The position numbers were made by a program, and so were the translations under genes. 64,000 nucleotides of DNA, taken from positions 28,533,746-28,597,745 of the forward strand of contig NC_077241.1 in assembly GCF_947179165.1 (NCBI RefSeq), in the 5' to 3' direction. The notes under the pieces were generated by a model. The model had not been told where the DNA came from. It did not search any database and saw only the letters and a list, made by a program, of their open reading frames with translations. Numbering within the stretch: the stretch's first letter is position 1; the number at the start of each line of letters is the position of its first letter. The DNA comes from Solanum dulcamara (Eukaryota > Streptophyta > Magnoliopsida > Solanales > Solanaceae). Positions 1 through 10,259 of the stretch are shown here, piece by piece.

Positions 1-1
1 T

Positions 2-256
2 GACTCGTTGGCAAGGCATGCACCCACTATAATAGCTGATATGGCTGATAGGGTGCATTGCTATGTGATGGGGTTGAACCATTACTTAATTGATAGTTGT
101 GTGGTCATGGATTCTCAGCCAGGCATGGATATCACATGGGAACAGGCGTACTCACAAGGGGTGGAAGATAGGCACGGAGGACGTCAGCCCGAGAGAGGTT
201 TTGAAAGAGGCTGGCGTAAGAAGACTAAATCAACTGGTTATTATGGTATCTTTTGA
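2..256 (+). pseudogene. Ty3/gypsy gag fragment (capsid region)
   Basis: This reads from the window edge as a Retrotrans_gag-type segment (ARHAPTIIADMADRV, then SQPGMDITWEQA, then GRQPERGFERG). The same protein segment occurs in element A near 8660-8860 (ARHAPTVVANMADRV, SQPGMDIAWVQA, GRQPDRGFDKG), so this is a second, diverged gag copy. The frame stops at 254-256 just after the basic KK/RK stretch, where the element A version continues, so a frameshift lies nearby. The upstream part of gag lies outside the window. In the family, this domain forms the particle core that packages element RNA. The fragment is not functional. Confidence 0.85.
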
Positions 257-412
257 TGTGGGCAGCCTCAACAGTATGGTAGATACCCTTCCCAGCTGCC
301 CCAAAGTACACCCCTATAGTTCCTAGGTAGGGGAGTTGATAGCATAATGTATTCGGGATCTGGTTAGAGCTCTAGGGTTTTAGGCTCACAGAAAAATTGG
401 GGTTCACATCAA

Positions 413-697
413 TTGAGGCTATTTTTGCCTCAATGTCCTTATTGTGGTAGGTTTCATTTTGCAGAATGTCGTTTTTCCACCGATGCTTGTTTTGCTTATG
501 ACCGTCAGGGCCATGTTATGAGGGAGTGTCCATCCAGGGGAAGGCCGAGAAGTGCAGTTCAGCCAACGGAGTCAGTTGCGGGTTCTTCTTCTTCTATGTC
601 TATGCGCCCTATGGAGCGGGGTAAGCAGACACTAGCAGGCCGTGGTAGAGGCCATGGCAGAGCTTCCAAATTTAGTGGCCCTTCAGATCGCATATAG
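413..697 (+). pseudogene. gag C-terminal zinc-knuckle region
   Basis: The frame has a first Cys/His cluster (CPYCGRFHFAEC) and then a nucleocapsid-like knuckle, CFAYDRQGHVMREC. A canonical CX2CX4HX4C knuckle would have cysteine where this copy has tyrosine, so the metal site is damaged. After it comes a basic, Ser- and Gly-rich tail (GRGRGHG) as usual before the protease in chromoviruses. It lies about 160 bp downstream of the capsid fragment in another frame, so gag is broken at least once between them. Confidence 0.85.
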
Positions 698-699
698 CT

Positions 700-812
700 A
701 AGTCTAGGAGACGTTACCAACTCTTGTTACAGGTATATTATCAATCTTCTCCCAGGATGGGTATGCATTGATAGACTAAGGCTCCACTCTATTATATACA
801 CCCCATTGATTG
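700..812 (+). pseudogene. Aspartic protease fragment, active site broken
   Basis: Translation of about 725-790 gives GILSIFSQDGYALID, then a stop, then GSTLLYTP. Element A has DPGSTLSYIS at the same place (about 9427-9460). The stop replaces the residue right after the catalytic Asp (D-stop-GST). Homology to the protease ends near 810, and everything from RT to the chromodomain is absent, so this element has lost its pol region. Confidence 0.75.
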
Positions 813-1004
813 CTGATATTAGGTGCCCTGCGTGGCGGTGATATACTATGATATGCATGTGTATGTATGCCTTGTATGGCATTGTTAGTATTTCCTGTGT
901 ACAGGTTTTTAATATGATAAGAAATATAGAGGAAACTCTGCCAAAGTTTTCCTAAAAATGAAAAGGTCTTAAGGGAAGTTGTGTTTAACATTTGGGGACG
1001 AATG
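813..1004 (+). other. Non-coding internal segment of the pol-less element
   Basis: No ORF. About 818-960 matches the segment of element B at about 24605-24750 and of C at about 40850-41020. Shared landmarks are a CCCTGTGAGGC-like motif, a GGCATTGTTGGTATTTTCTG tract ending in an AG/GT step, and AGGAAACTCTGCC. From about 965 it matches the sequence just upstream of other polypurine tracts (GGGACGAATGTTCTAAAG). A piece usually found downstream of the primer site therefore directly precedes the polypurine tract, which implies a deletion of nearly all of pol. Confidence 0.6.
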
Positions 1005-1022
1005 TTCTAAAGAGGGAAAGGA
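1005..1022 (+). other. Polypurine tract before the 3' LTR
   Basis: TCTAAAGAGGGAAAGGA lies directly before TGTTACACCCC. The same arrangement is at 27621-27636, 36794-36806 and, inverted, 56190-56206. In the family it primes plus-strand DNA synthesis, and it identifies the next feature as a 3' LTR. Confidence 0.85.
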
Positions 1023-2943
1023 TGTTACACCCCACACTCATGAGCTCGGAATGTCTCTTAAGTTGCTAGAAGTTATCATGTGAGCCAGATAATCTACGAC
1101 ACTGTCAAATGACTCTAAGGGAAGGAGAATGTGATACCCCATAATGGGGAAGGTTGGAAATAGAGTCATGAGGAGTCGAAAGGAGTTGGAGGCCAAATAA
1201 TGAGCTACAGGACTCACCTTCCCTATGTAAGCTTTTAATTTAGAAGTGTTACGTGAGTACGTACTAAGCTTACATAGCACGGATTATATAGGTATGTAAA
1301 ATAAGACGAGATTACGAACCCACGAGGAGAAGGAGAGAATGACATGTGGCAGCATAGGGAGGTGACACATGGCAGAAGGTAACCCCCTACTTGGGGTCAA
1401 GTAGGTGACCCACCTTCTTGGGGGGTTGGACCCCACTGCCATGTGGCATCCCCTAGTTGGAAGCATGTATACGGTGGCCCAATGGGGGATGGACACGTGT
1501 CACCCTTAGGGGATGACATATGTCACCTTCTAAGGGAACCTATATATATATATATATTAAGTGACTAATACTTCAGTTCCTTGTTCAAAAATCAGCAACA
1601 ACAAAGAGAACAAAACCCTAAAACTAAAGAGGAGAGGGGCGACGACTTGAGGAAAAAAAGGGGTAAGTCCCGATTTCATTCTATCAATTAATTATCTAGG
1701 GTATAACATGATGATATGGAGGTATTAATAGTATAAAATCATGGCTTGGATTAGAACCAAACGAGTAGCAAGCAGCCACGACGTTTTAATCGCGTTAGAA
1801 GAGTTTTCGAGGCGAGTTTTGCCTAGTTTTGGCCAAATTCGGGTAAGGTAAGTTCTTTCCCTTCAATTTGAAGTTTGTGGTGTTGTTATAGGGTGTGTTA
1901 TAAATCTTTTCTGTTGCTGTAAGTGTGAGAATTTCATAGAAATGCTCGATATTGGAAACAATTTAAATGGAAGTAGTTATAGTTAAATTAAAATTTAATA
2001 GTGAGTTGTGTGTTTTGTGCTGCAGCTGCTGGTCATGTGGTGGCATATTAAGGTGCTGGAAAATGTTCTAAAAGAGGTATGGGTGCTTCTAGTTAAACCC
2101 ACCCAACCCTTCGTTTCATATAATTAAAGGTTTTGCAAAATGGAAACTAGAAACTCTATTTTGGTATCATGGTTTCTAGCGAGTCATTCGAAGTTTATGT
2201 TGTATTATGTTGGTGTGAACTTCTTATACATGTGCTACAGGTTGTTGTTGTTGGTTGTCTGTAGTTATTAGAAGTGTGATTGGAAATTCGAATAGGGCAT
2301 ATTATAGGGGAGGTCCTGCCCGATTTTCGTTAACTCTTTAACTAGTTAAGGAACTAGTCGAGAAGATGGACGAGAAAATGGGTTCTGTGAATACTCGTGT
2401 ATAAATTAAGGTGCTGAACAGTTAAGGGTTGTTGATACTCATATTGCTTCCATGTTAAATAGGTTTGGAGGACGACGACATGAATGCGATTAAGAGAAGT
2501 CTGTAAGAGGTATGTAAAACCTATCTTTTCTCTTCTTTTGGCATGTCGTAGATGTAAGTAAAAGATGATGTGATTTATAAAGTGATTCCACTCCTTCTCG
2601 AATTTACTTTTGGAGGTTGAACTCCATAGTAGCTAAACTACTTTCCTTGAACCTCCTATACGTTAAGAAAGTATTGAATGTACAGACTCCTAGTCTTAAA
2701 GACTATAGAATGATAAGTTCTTCTGTTTTCATAGGTGGCTAGTATTACTTTAGTACATGCCTAGGACCCCCAAGATTCTAGTTGATATAGACCCTAATGG
2801 AACTTAGAGGGCACTTGACAGAACTATATTACTAATCGGGTCCTCAGACAATAGCTTAATCTTCTTATATGGCAAGTCTCCCATAATGTTTTGAATTGCA
2901 TGTAGTTACTCACTACTCTACTCGCGCATACAGTAACCCTTTT
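1023..2943 (+). mobile_element. 3' LTR 'H' of the upstream gypsy element (incomplete)
   Basis: It begins TGTTACACCCCACACTC right after the polypurine tract. LTR landmarks then follow in order: a CAAGTAGGTGACCCACC hairpin repeat (about 1390-1425), paired palindromes GACACGTGTC (1492-1501) and GACATATGTC (1514-1523), a TATA run (1541-1558), AAACCCTA (about 1615), GTAAGT steps (1663, 1848), the TTATAGGGGAGG motif (about 2303), and the TAGTTACTCACTACTCTACTCG block (about 2903-2924). The expected GAGTCCCGGGCCGG region and the TGACA end are missing. Near 2944 the sequence switches to another LTR type. Confidence 0.8.
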
Positions 2944-3570
2944 ATGAACTTGAGGGTAAACCTACTCATAAATGCAAAGCGTAATTCACGACCCTCATTT
3001 GCATCTTAATGGAAGTACTCCTATAGTAATTGGACTAGGGCTTCTCAAGCCTTCCATACATTAGAAAGGGATGATTATGTGAAACTATATTTCATTTCTT
3101 TTGGGATTGTCATAGTCGTAAGTAGGATGTGTATATGAAATGTGGGGAAAAATCTACTCACAAAGCTCTGAATATGATTCATAACCCCTATCTACTTCTT
3201 GAAGTGAGAGTTCCTATGCTAATGGAGTTAGTGCCTCCCACCGTCTCCTAGATAATGAAAAGTAGAGGGTATGTAAAGCTATTTCCTTCCTCTTGGCATA
3301 TCATTGATAGAAGTGCAATGTGTATATTTACTTATGCAAGTTGGGTATAACCCCATGCCTAAAACCCCGAGCATACTTCCTGATTCTTATCCACTTCTGG
3401 ATACTAGAACTCCCACAATAGTTGAGTTATTATCTCTTAAACTCCTGTAGGATAGGTAGTGATAAATATGTAAAGCCTATCCCTTCCTTCTTTGGACCTA
3501 GCTTAAGGATAGATGACATATGATACGAGCTCTAGCGTAATTCTATTCTGCAGCTCTGAATGTGATCATA
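2944..3570 (+). mobile_element. LTR fragment of the F type, three ~200-bp modules
   Basis: From TATGAACTTGAGGGTAAA onward the sequence matches the body of the element F LTR (its reverse complement lies near 54000-54230). Module starts are recognisable at about 3075, 3267 and 3468 by GTGAAACTA or GTAAAGC(T/C) followed by a pyrimidine stretch and a GGCAT(A/T)TC-like motif. The spacing is about 190-200 bp. There is no coding potential. It ends near 3570 where the orientation of LTR sequence flips. Confidence 0.6.
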
Positions 3571-5005
3571 TCATTATTTACCATACCCGTCCCTATATGG
3601 GACTCGGTGTCATCATATCATAATATACCATACCCGACCCTTTATGGGCTCGGTATCATAACCTTATTATTTCATTACCTTACCATTATAGCACCACACT
3701 TATTTCAAAGGCATATCAAGAGGAAACAAGGGTAGCTTTGCGTACTTATGCCAAAACATGCCAAGAGAAAGGAGATAACTTCACATACTTTCTAGTCTCC
3801 ATCATATAGAAGCCTTGAGAGGAAATAACTCAACTAGTATAGGAATTATACCATCGAGAAGTGAATAAGACTTATGAGTCATACTTGGGGTTCTATGAAT
3901 GGAATTATCCCCACATTTCGTATATCAATCACTTAAGGCTAAGACATGCCAAAAGAAAAGAAAGGGTAAGCTTCACATACCTCTTACGGATTACTCTTAC
4001 ACGTTCGCCTCGTCGTCTCTTGAACCTATTTAACATGAAATTAATACTAAGGTTAATGACTTTCACTTTCCAATTTCCCACTCTACACCCAAGTACTCAT
4101 AGGAGTTATTTTCTTATCCATTACCCTCGACTAGTTTGTTACTAGTTCTGAATCTACTGAAAATCGGGCAGCATCTCCCCTATAACTTCAATATTCCCAA
4201 GATTTCAACTCTACCACAATATCAACAAACATACCACCAACAACAACCAGAAGCATATTTATAAGTAAATCACTTCAACCTAACACAATACAAGCTCCAA
4301 ACTACAATGCAAAAATAGAGTTTTTAATCTTTATTTCGCAAAATCTTTAACCATACCAAACGGAGAGTCGTGTGGATGAAACTGGAATAAACCACACTCT
4401 TTTTAAAACACTTTAAAGACCTGCAACACACAACCCAACCAGCTGCACTCGCAGCACCACAACGACAACCCATTACTCGACTTCGATTTAGCTATAACCA
4501 CTTCAATTTAGTTTGTTTCTAACGTCAAGCATCCTCATGAAATTTTTCCACTTCAAACCTTATTTAAGACATGTAATATACCTCATATAAACATCATAAA
4601 CTCCAATTTGAAAGGGAAGACCTTACCTTGCCCGAAACTCATCAAACTCGTCGAAACTTACCTCGGAAATTCCTTTAGCGCGCCTAAAATTTTATGGCTA
4701 TTTTCTAATGTTTTGGGTTGCTCCAAACCATAAATTTTCATTAATAACACCTTCATAATATCGTGTTACACCCTATATAATTAATTCACAGAGCGAAATC
4801 GAAGAACTCACCTTTTTTCCCCCAAAACTATAGCGCTCTCTCTCTAGCTTCAAGTTTTCTCTTCTCTTCTTTTCTTGAATATTTTTTTGATAAAGATGAA
4901 GATTAAAGGATAAGGATGAATTAAAGTCATCAAATATATATATATATATATATATAGGACACCTTAGGGGGTGACACGTGTCAATCCCTTAGTGGTGACA
5001 CATGT
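3571..5005 (-). mobile_element. LTR 'I', part 1 (minus strand, interrupted by element A)
   Basis: Read on the minus strand, this gives the usual LTR order in reverse. GAGTCCCATATAGGG modules are near 3590-3640, several GTATGT-led modules lie between 3700 and 4000, the GGGGAGATGCTGCCCGATTTTC motif is near 4160-4190, GGTAAGG is near 4625, the TATA run is at about 4937-4956, and a GACACGTGTC palindrome is at about 4972-4981. LTR I resumes at 51725 after element A. The short ORF at 3861-4145 lies inside this LTR and resembles no protein, so it is not called. Confidence 0.75.
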
Positions 5006-7784
5006 TGTTACACCCCACTCTCTTGAGCTCGAAATGTCCTTTAAGTTTCTTAGAAGTTATCATGTGAGCCACATAAGCTACGAAACTATCAAAAAACTCT
5101 AAGAAAGGGAGAATGTGACAACACATAGTAGGGAAGGTTGGAAATAGGGTCAAGAGAAGTTGGAAGGATTTGGAGGCCAAGTAATGAGGCGTAGGACTCA
5201 ACTTACCTACATAAGCTATTACTTTAGAAGTCTTACATACTTAAGCTACTTAAGTACATACCAAGCTTACGTAGCACTAATTACATAGGTTATTAAGATA
5301 ATACATGGCAGCAAGGAAGGAGTGACATGTGGCAGCAGCTGAAGCAAGTAGCTGACTCACCTGCCTGCTTGGGGGTGGATCCCACTGCCACATGGCAGCC
5401 CCTCATTGGGCGCATGGATGCGGTGGCCCAATAGGGGCTGGACACATGTCACCCTTAGGGGATGACATGTGTCACCTACCTGGGCAGCCTATATATACAT
5501 GTTACATGACTCATAACTTCATTCTTTATCCCAAAAACTTCAGCTAAAAGCAAAGAAAAGAAACCCTAAAGCTAAGAGAGAGTAGCATCGGCCAAGAGGG
5601 AGAAAAAGGTAGGTTTCCAATTTTGTTCTGTGAATTAATTATTTAAGTATCCTACGGTGATATAGAGGTGGTTGACAGAATAAAATTCCACTTTGGGGTA
5701 GCAAGGAAGAGCTACAAGAAGCCCTCTCAATTTCAACGTGTTTAGAGAAGTTCTGAGGCGCAATTTGGCAAGTTTTGGCCAATTTCGGGTAAGGTAAGCT
5801 TTCTCCTTTTAATTTGGAATTTATGGGGTTGTTATGGAGTGTATTATGTACCTTTCATGTGTCTATAAGTATAAAAGTTTCATAGAAATGCTTATCGTTC
5901 AAAACAAACAAAATTGGAGTCGTTATAGTTAAATTGTAGTCAAAATGAGGCATTGTGCGTATGGGGTGCTGCTGCAGGTGTGTGGTGGTGTGTTGCAGTT
6001 CTGGATAATGGCCTAAAATGGGTGTGGGTTCTTCTAGTTGCAGCCACCCAATCCTCCATTTCGTATGGTTAAAAGTGTTATAAAATGGAAACTAGGAACC
6101 CTATTTTGGTATTATGGTTTCGAGCAAGTTGTTTGGAGTTTATGTTGTATAATGTTGATGTGAATTGCATATATATATTCTGCAGGTTATTGTTTTTGGT
6201 TGTCTGTAGTTATTAGGAGTTTAATTGGAAATTCGGATAGGGCGTATTATAGGGGAGATGCGGCCCGATTTCCGTTAACCTTTTAACTAAGTAAGCGACT
6301 AGTCGGGAAAGGTGTGCGAGGAAATGAGTTCTATGAATACTCGTAGGTAGTCTAAGATGCTGAAAAGTCTATTTATACTTGCATTTCTACCATGTTAAAT
6401 AGGTTTCGAGGACGATGACGTGAATGTGATTAAGAGAAGTCCGTAAGAGGTATGTAAAGCCTACTCTTTCTCTTCTTTTAGCATGTTGTAGAGGTAAGTA
6501 AAAAGTGATACGATCTCTGAAGTGATTCCATTCCTAAGTGTCTCTTATTCAGTTTTGGATGTTGAACTTTTATAATAGTTGAGCTACTTTCCTTGAACCT
6601 TCTATATGCTAAGGGACTAATGAATATACGGGCTCCTAGTTGTAAGTACTATATGAAAACAAGTGCTCTAGAGTCCTTAAGTGGTTAGCATTACTTTAGT
6701 ATACGTCTAGAGAACCAGAGATGCTAATTAATATAGACCTTAATGGCATTTAGAGGGCAGCTAAGATGACTACACTACTACTCAGGTCCTTCGATGGTAG
6801 CTTAATCCTCTTATACCATTGGGTCTCTGATAATGATTTAAATTGCATATAGTTACTCACTACTCTACTCGTGCATACTGTAATCCTTCTATCACCGAGT
6901 CCCGGGCCAGGTACATAGATGGCAGAGTTCCTGCATTATCCACCGAGTCCCTCACTAATGTGCCAGGTACGCTATATGAGGACATGATAACGTAATGACA
7001 TAAAAAACTCACTGAGTCCTTTACTAGAGAGCTGGGTACGTATGTATATATATGATGATGTATTGTAATAAGGTGGTGATGGTGCTGGGCCTATAATGTC
7101 CCTACAGGTATATTCACTAGATCCTAGATAGGGTCGACTATATTGTATAATTTGAGCATGCATGCTTTTATGATTCACAAGGTATAGGTACAAATTTCTG
7201 ATTTGATATCTTGTCCCCTTCTTCTCTATCTCAGATATGCTATGTTATGTTTTACATACTCAGTACATAGGTCATACTGACCCTCATTCTTCGGGGGGCT
7301 GCGTTCATATATACATGTCCAGATACACAGTTTGGGAATCCACCAGCATAGGAATCCCACCCAGCGGTCAGGAGGTGCTCCATTATACTGGAGCTTAATT
7401 TTGGTAATAAACCTTAATGTATATATTTTTGTTCACGGGTACAGCGGGGGCCCTGTCCTGCCTTATGTTACTATTCTTACTCTTAGAGGTCCGTGGATAT
7501 GTACGTGGGTTGTATATGAGTTGTATATGTTTGTATGTATAGTTCTGCTTATTTGACTAGTGATTTGGGGCGTTCCTAATGTTGTGACAGCTTTGTCTGC
7601 TAATGTGTATGTATATGCTATGGAATGTCCCTATATGTTACGACATCCTCGTTGGCTTGTATATTTTCTTATCTGTTGGTATATTATGAGTTGAATAGGA
7701 AATGGGTTTATTTATAGTTGGCAGGGGTACCCACGTATTTCTAGTTTGGGCACCCTTCACAGCCTATGGGGTTGGGTCATGACA
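5006..7784 (+). repeat. Element A 5' LTR
   Basis: It starts TGTTACACCCCACTC and ends GGTTGGGTCATGACA immediately before GAAG and the primer site. It contains a CACCTGCCTGCTTGG repeat (about 5355-5380), paired palindromes, TATA, AAACCCTA, and the TTATAGGGGAGATGC motif (about 6247). Downstream come a single GTATGTAAAGCC module (about 6450), GAGTCCC/GGGCCGG-type modules (6896-7035), the CAGTACATAGGTCATACTGACCC block (about 7261) and the GCGGGGGCCCTGTCC block (about 7443). The short ORFs inside recur in other LTR copies only because the DNA is homologous. Confidence 0.9.
5441..5570 (+). promoter_or_regulatory. Element A U3 core promoter
   Basis: Two palindromes, GACACATGTC (5441-5450) and GACATGTGTC (5464-5473), flank CCCTTAGGGG. 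A TATA box follows (ATATATAC, about 5491-5498), then AAACCCTA (5561-5568), which matches the plant telo-box consensus. The order is the same in the other LTRs here. Both palindromes differ from CACGTG only by C-to-T-type changes, as expected from decay of methylated CpG. Promoter activity is inferred, not shown. Confidence 0.6.
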
Positions 7785-7788
7785 GAAG

Positions 7789-7800
7789 TGGTATTAGAGC
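7789..7800 (+). other. Element A primer-binding site (initiator Met tRNA)
   Basis: TGGTATTAGAGC begins 4 bp after the LTR end. It matches TGGTATCAGAGC, the complement of the plant initiator-methionine tRNA 3' end, with one mismatch. It would prime minus-strand DNA synthesis. Confidence 0.85.
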
Positions 7801-7986
7801 AGTCCGTCCTTGGAATGTCCACAGACCGTGTCTAGTAGAGGCTTGTTTATCGGTGTGTTGTGCACCACATCTATAAATAGGAGGCTACAGGACATTTAGG
7901 ATGTTACTTCTTTTTTATCTTAGATCGTATGATAGAGCTATATTTTTAGGATGACCCTTCACTAACCTACCTATATGTTTATAGTG

Positions 7987-9360
7987 ATGCCTCCAAGGAA
8001 AGTAACTACTGCCCAGAAGGGCAAGTCAGCAGTGGGGGAAACCAGCCAGACCCTGAGAGTTACCAAGGCCCGTGCATAGTCTATGCCGAGGATTGTACTT
8101 CAGTTGGCAAGATCTACTACGCCGCCACCCCAGAAGAGGTTAGGGTAGCAGCTGCAGATCCTAAATCTCCAGTACAGGAGCCTCTAGCCCCACAGCACGG
8201 GGCAGAGGATAGAGCTATGAGAGACGTAGTACAGTTGTTGATTGGACTGATGGTAGGATAGGCTCGGATGCATGGCCCAGATGATGCACATAGACAAGAT
8301 AGCTTGAGGGTCCGTGACTTGCTAGCCTGCAATCTCCCAGAATTTCATGGGTCAATACCTGTAGAGGACCGACAGGTGTTTACTCGATAGATGTAGCATA
8401 CACTGCAAATCATTAAGACCTCGAAGACTGAGTCGGTTGAATTGGCCTCTTATCGGCTGCGTGACGTAGCCGCTAATTGGCACGAGTTTTGGTAAATATC
8501 GAGGGATGAAGGTTCCCCTCCATCTTAATGGGATGAATTTGTAGAAGCCTTTCTTGGCCACTTTCTGCCTCCAGAAATGAGACAAGCCAGGGTTGATAAA
8601 TTCTTACAGTTGAAGCAGAACGGCAGGAGTGTTCGAGACTACAGCTTCGAGTTTGACTCATTCGCAAGGCATGCCCCCACAGTTGTAGCCAATATGGCAG
8701 ATAGGGTGCATCATTACATGATGGGCTTGGACCTTTATTTGGTCTATAGCTACATGGCCATGGCTTCTCAGCCAGGCATGGATATTGCCTGGGTACAGGC
8801 ATGTGCCTAAGGGGTAGAGGAGCGGCATAAAGGGCGTCAGCCCGACAGAGGTTTTGATAAAGGCCAGCCTAAGAGGGCTAGGTCGGTTGGTTACTTGGGG
8901 GAATTTCAAAGCAGGCAGTTTCAGGAATCTAGTAGATATCCCTCCCAACTAGCTTGGAGTGCACCTCTACAGTTTCTAGGTGGAAGATTTAAGAGGACCA
9001 GGTATTCTGGGGCTGGTCAAAGCTCTAGAGTCTCAGGTGAATTAGAGCTCTCGACAGTCTAGACCACCGACACCCTAGTGTCCCTACTATAATAGACTTT
9101 ATTTTAGGGAATGTTGCTGGACTACAGGTGCCTATTTTTCTTGTGGCTGTCAGGGCCATGTTGCAAGGGAATATCCACTTAAAGGTATTCCAGGTGGTGC
9201 GACTCAGTCAACTGGGTCAGTTGCGGTTTCTTCTTCTTCTGTGGCTATGCGCCTAATGGGGTGGGGTATGCAGATGCCGGCAAGCCGTGGTAGAGGCCAT
9301 GGTGGAGTTTCCAATTTTTGCGGTCCTTCTAATCGTATATATGCATTAGCTAGTAGACAG
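7987..9360 (+). pseudogene. Element A gag (broken)
   Basis: The likely start is the ATG at 7987 (MPPRKVTTAQKGKSAVG), about 190 bp after the primer site. The frame is cut by a stop near 8078 and changes register near 8150. The capsid core then follows: RDVAANWHEFW, WDEFVEAFLGHFLPP, and VDKFLQLKQNGRSVRDY (8577-8810). A stop comes after AWVQACA. Two Cys/His clusters lie near 9079-9170, where AYFSCGCQGHVAREYP has lost two of the knuckle cysteines. A Ser-rich basic tail (SSSSVAM, RGRGHGG) precedes the protease. At least five breaks are visible. In the family, gag makes the cytoplasmic particle. Confidence 0.9.
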
Positions 9361-9609
9361 GAGTAGGAGGCATTGCCAAATATAGTCAGAGGTACATTGT
9401 CAATCTTCTCTTAGGACGTATATGCATTAATGGATCCAGGCTCTACTTTATCATATATATCTCCTTTTGTTGCTAGTAAACTTTGAATTAAACCTGAGTT
9501 AATGGAATCATTTGAGGTGGCTACACCAGTAGGGGACTCTATTGTGGTAAAACATGTATATAGAAATTGTCTGGTAAATGTCTATAGTCATCATACCTTG
9601 GCTGATTTT
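9361..9609 (+). pseudogene. Element A protease, split by the LINE
   Basis: After an in-frame stop near 9420 the frame reads DVYALMDPGSTLSYIS. The aspartic protease motif D-P-G-S-T is kept. It continues IKPELMESFEVATPVGD and VYSHHTLADF, and is cut by the LINE within the 14-bp TSD. The reading frame resumes at 20027 with LELEMMEFDVIMGMD, which is the expected continuation. The protease would process the Gag-Pol polyprotein. Confidence 0.8.
9596..9609. repeat. LINE target-site duplication, left copy
   Basis: CCTTGGCTGATTTT, repeated exactly at 20013-20026. It directly abuts the LINE poly(A) end, which is seen as a T run on the plus strand. Confidence 0.95.
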
Positions 9610-10090
9610 TTTTTTAATGGGAACAGACCCTACACGAGGCTCCCACCTCTCGTGCACAGTTAGGGGTTGAGCAGCACCCCCAAGCCTTATCATAAATAAA
9701 ATTAAAGAAAAATACATGGAGGGGGACATAAACCTTACCTCTGAACTTAGGATGGTTCATGAGTCAGCCGACCTACTCAGGTCGGCCTACTCATCCCCAT
9801 TACTAGATGGAAAGCGATAAACCTATGGGATGACTCCTCCTGGTACAAGTCGACTAAGAAAGCATAAATGAGAGAGACTCTCCCTTTCCATGAGAAAACA
9901 AGAAAGTAACCTACACTAGTCCTATTCAACTACGCTATGTATCATACATAGATAAATTGAAGAAGAACAAGTATATGAACCTTCTATCTCGCATAGGGTG
10001 AGGAGGTTTTGTTCATCTTTGCCTTTTTTAGTCTTGTCATACCAAGTAAGTCCAAATGGAAGGGTGCATCCACATCAAGATCATGTATAT
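9610..10090 (-). other. LINE 3' terminal sequence and poly(A)
   Basis: On the minus strand it runs through CTTGGGGGTGCTGCTCAACC and GTGCACGAGAGGTGGGAGCC to a short A run at 9615-9610. No ORF is supported. The GC-rich tract next to the tail probably serves as the 3' recognition region for the element's own RT, by analogy with other LINEs. Confidence 0.6.
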
Positions 10091-10259
10091 ATCAGTTAGG
10101 GAGGATGATAGGAGAGCAAATATATTGAGCTGTAGCAACCAACAGTCTTGGAGTTGTTATTGATAAAATATTGACACTGACTTTTTGCATGCTGCATTTT
10201 GAAGGTGTTGCAGCTCTGACGTGTGCAGCTGCTTGGAAGCTTCTCTGATGGTGCCTTGC

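Noticed and set aside
3861..4145. 94-codon plus-strand ORF
   Set aside because: Lies antisense within LTR I and matches LTR landmarks on the other strand; related short ORFs appear in other LTRs by homology.
7789..7800. tRNA gene near the primer-binding sites
   Set aside because: Only a 12-base complement of the initiator tRNA 3' end is present; no cloverleaf surrounds it.
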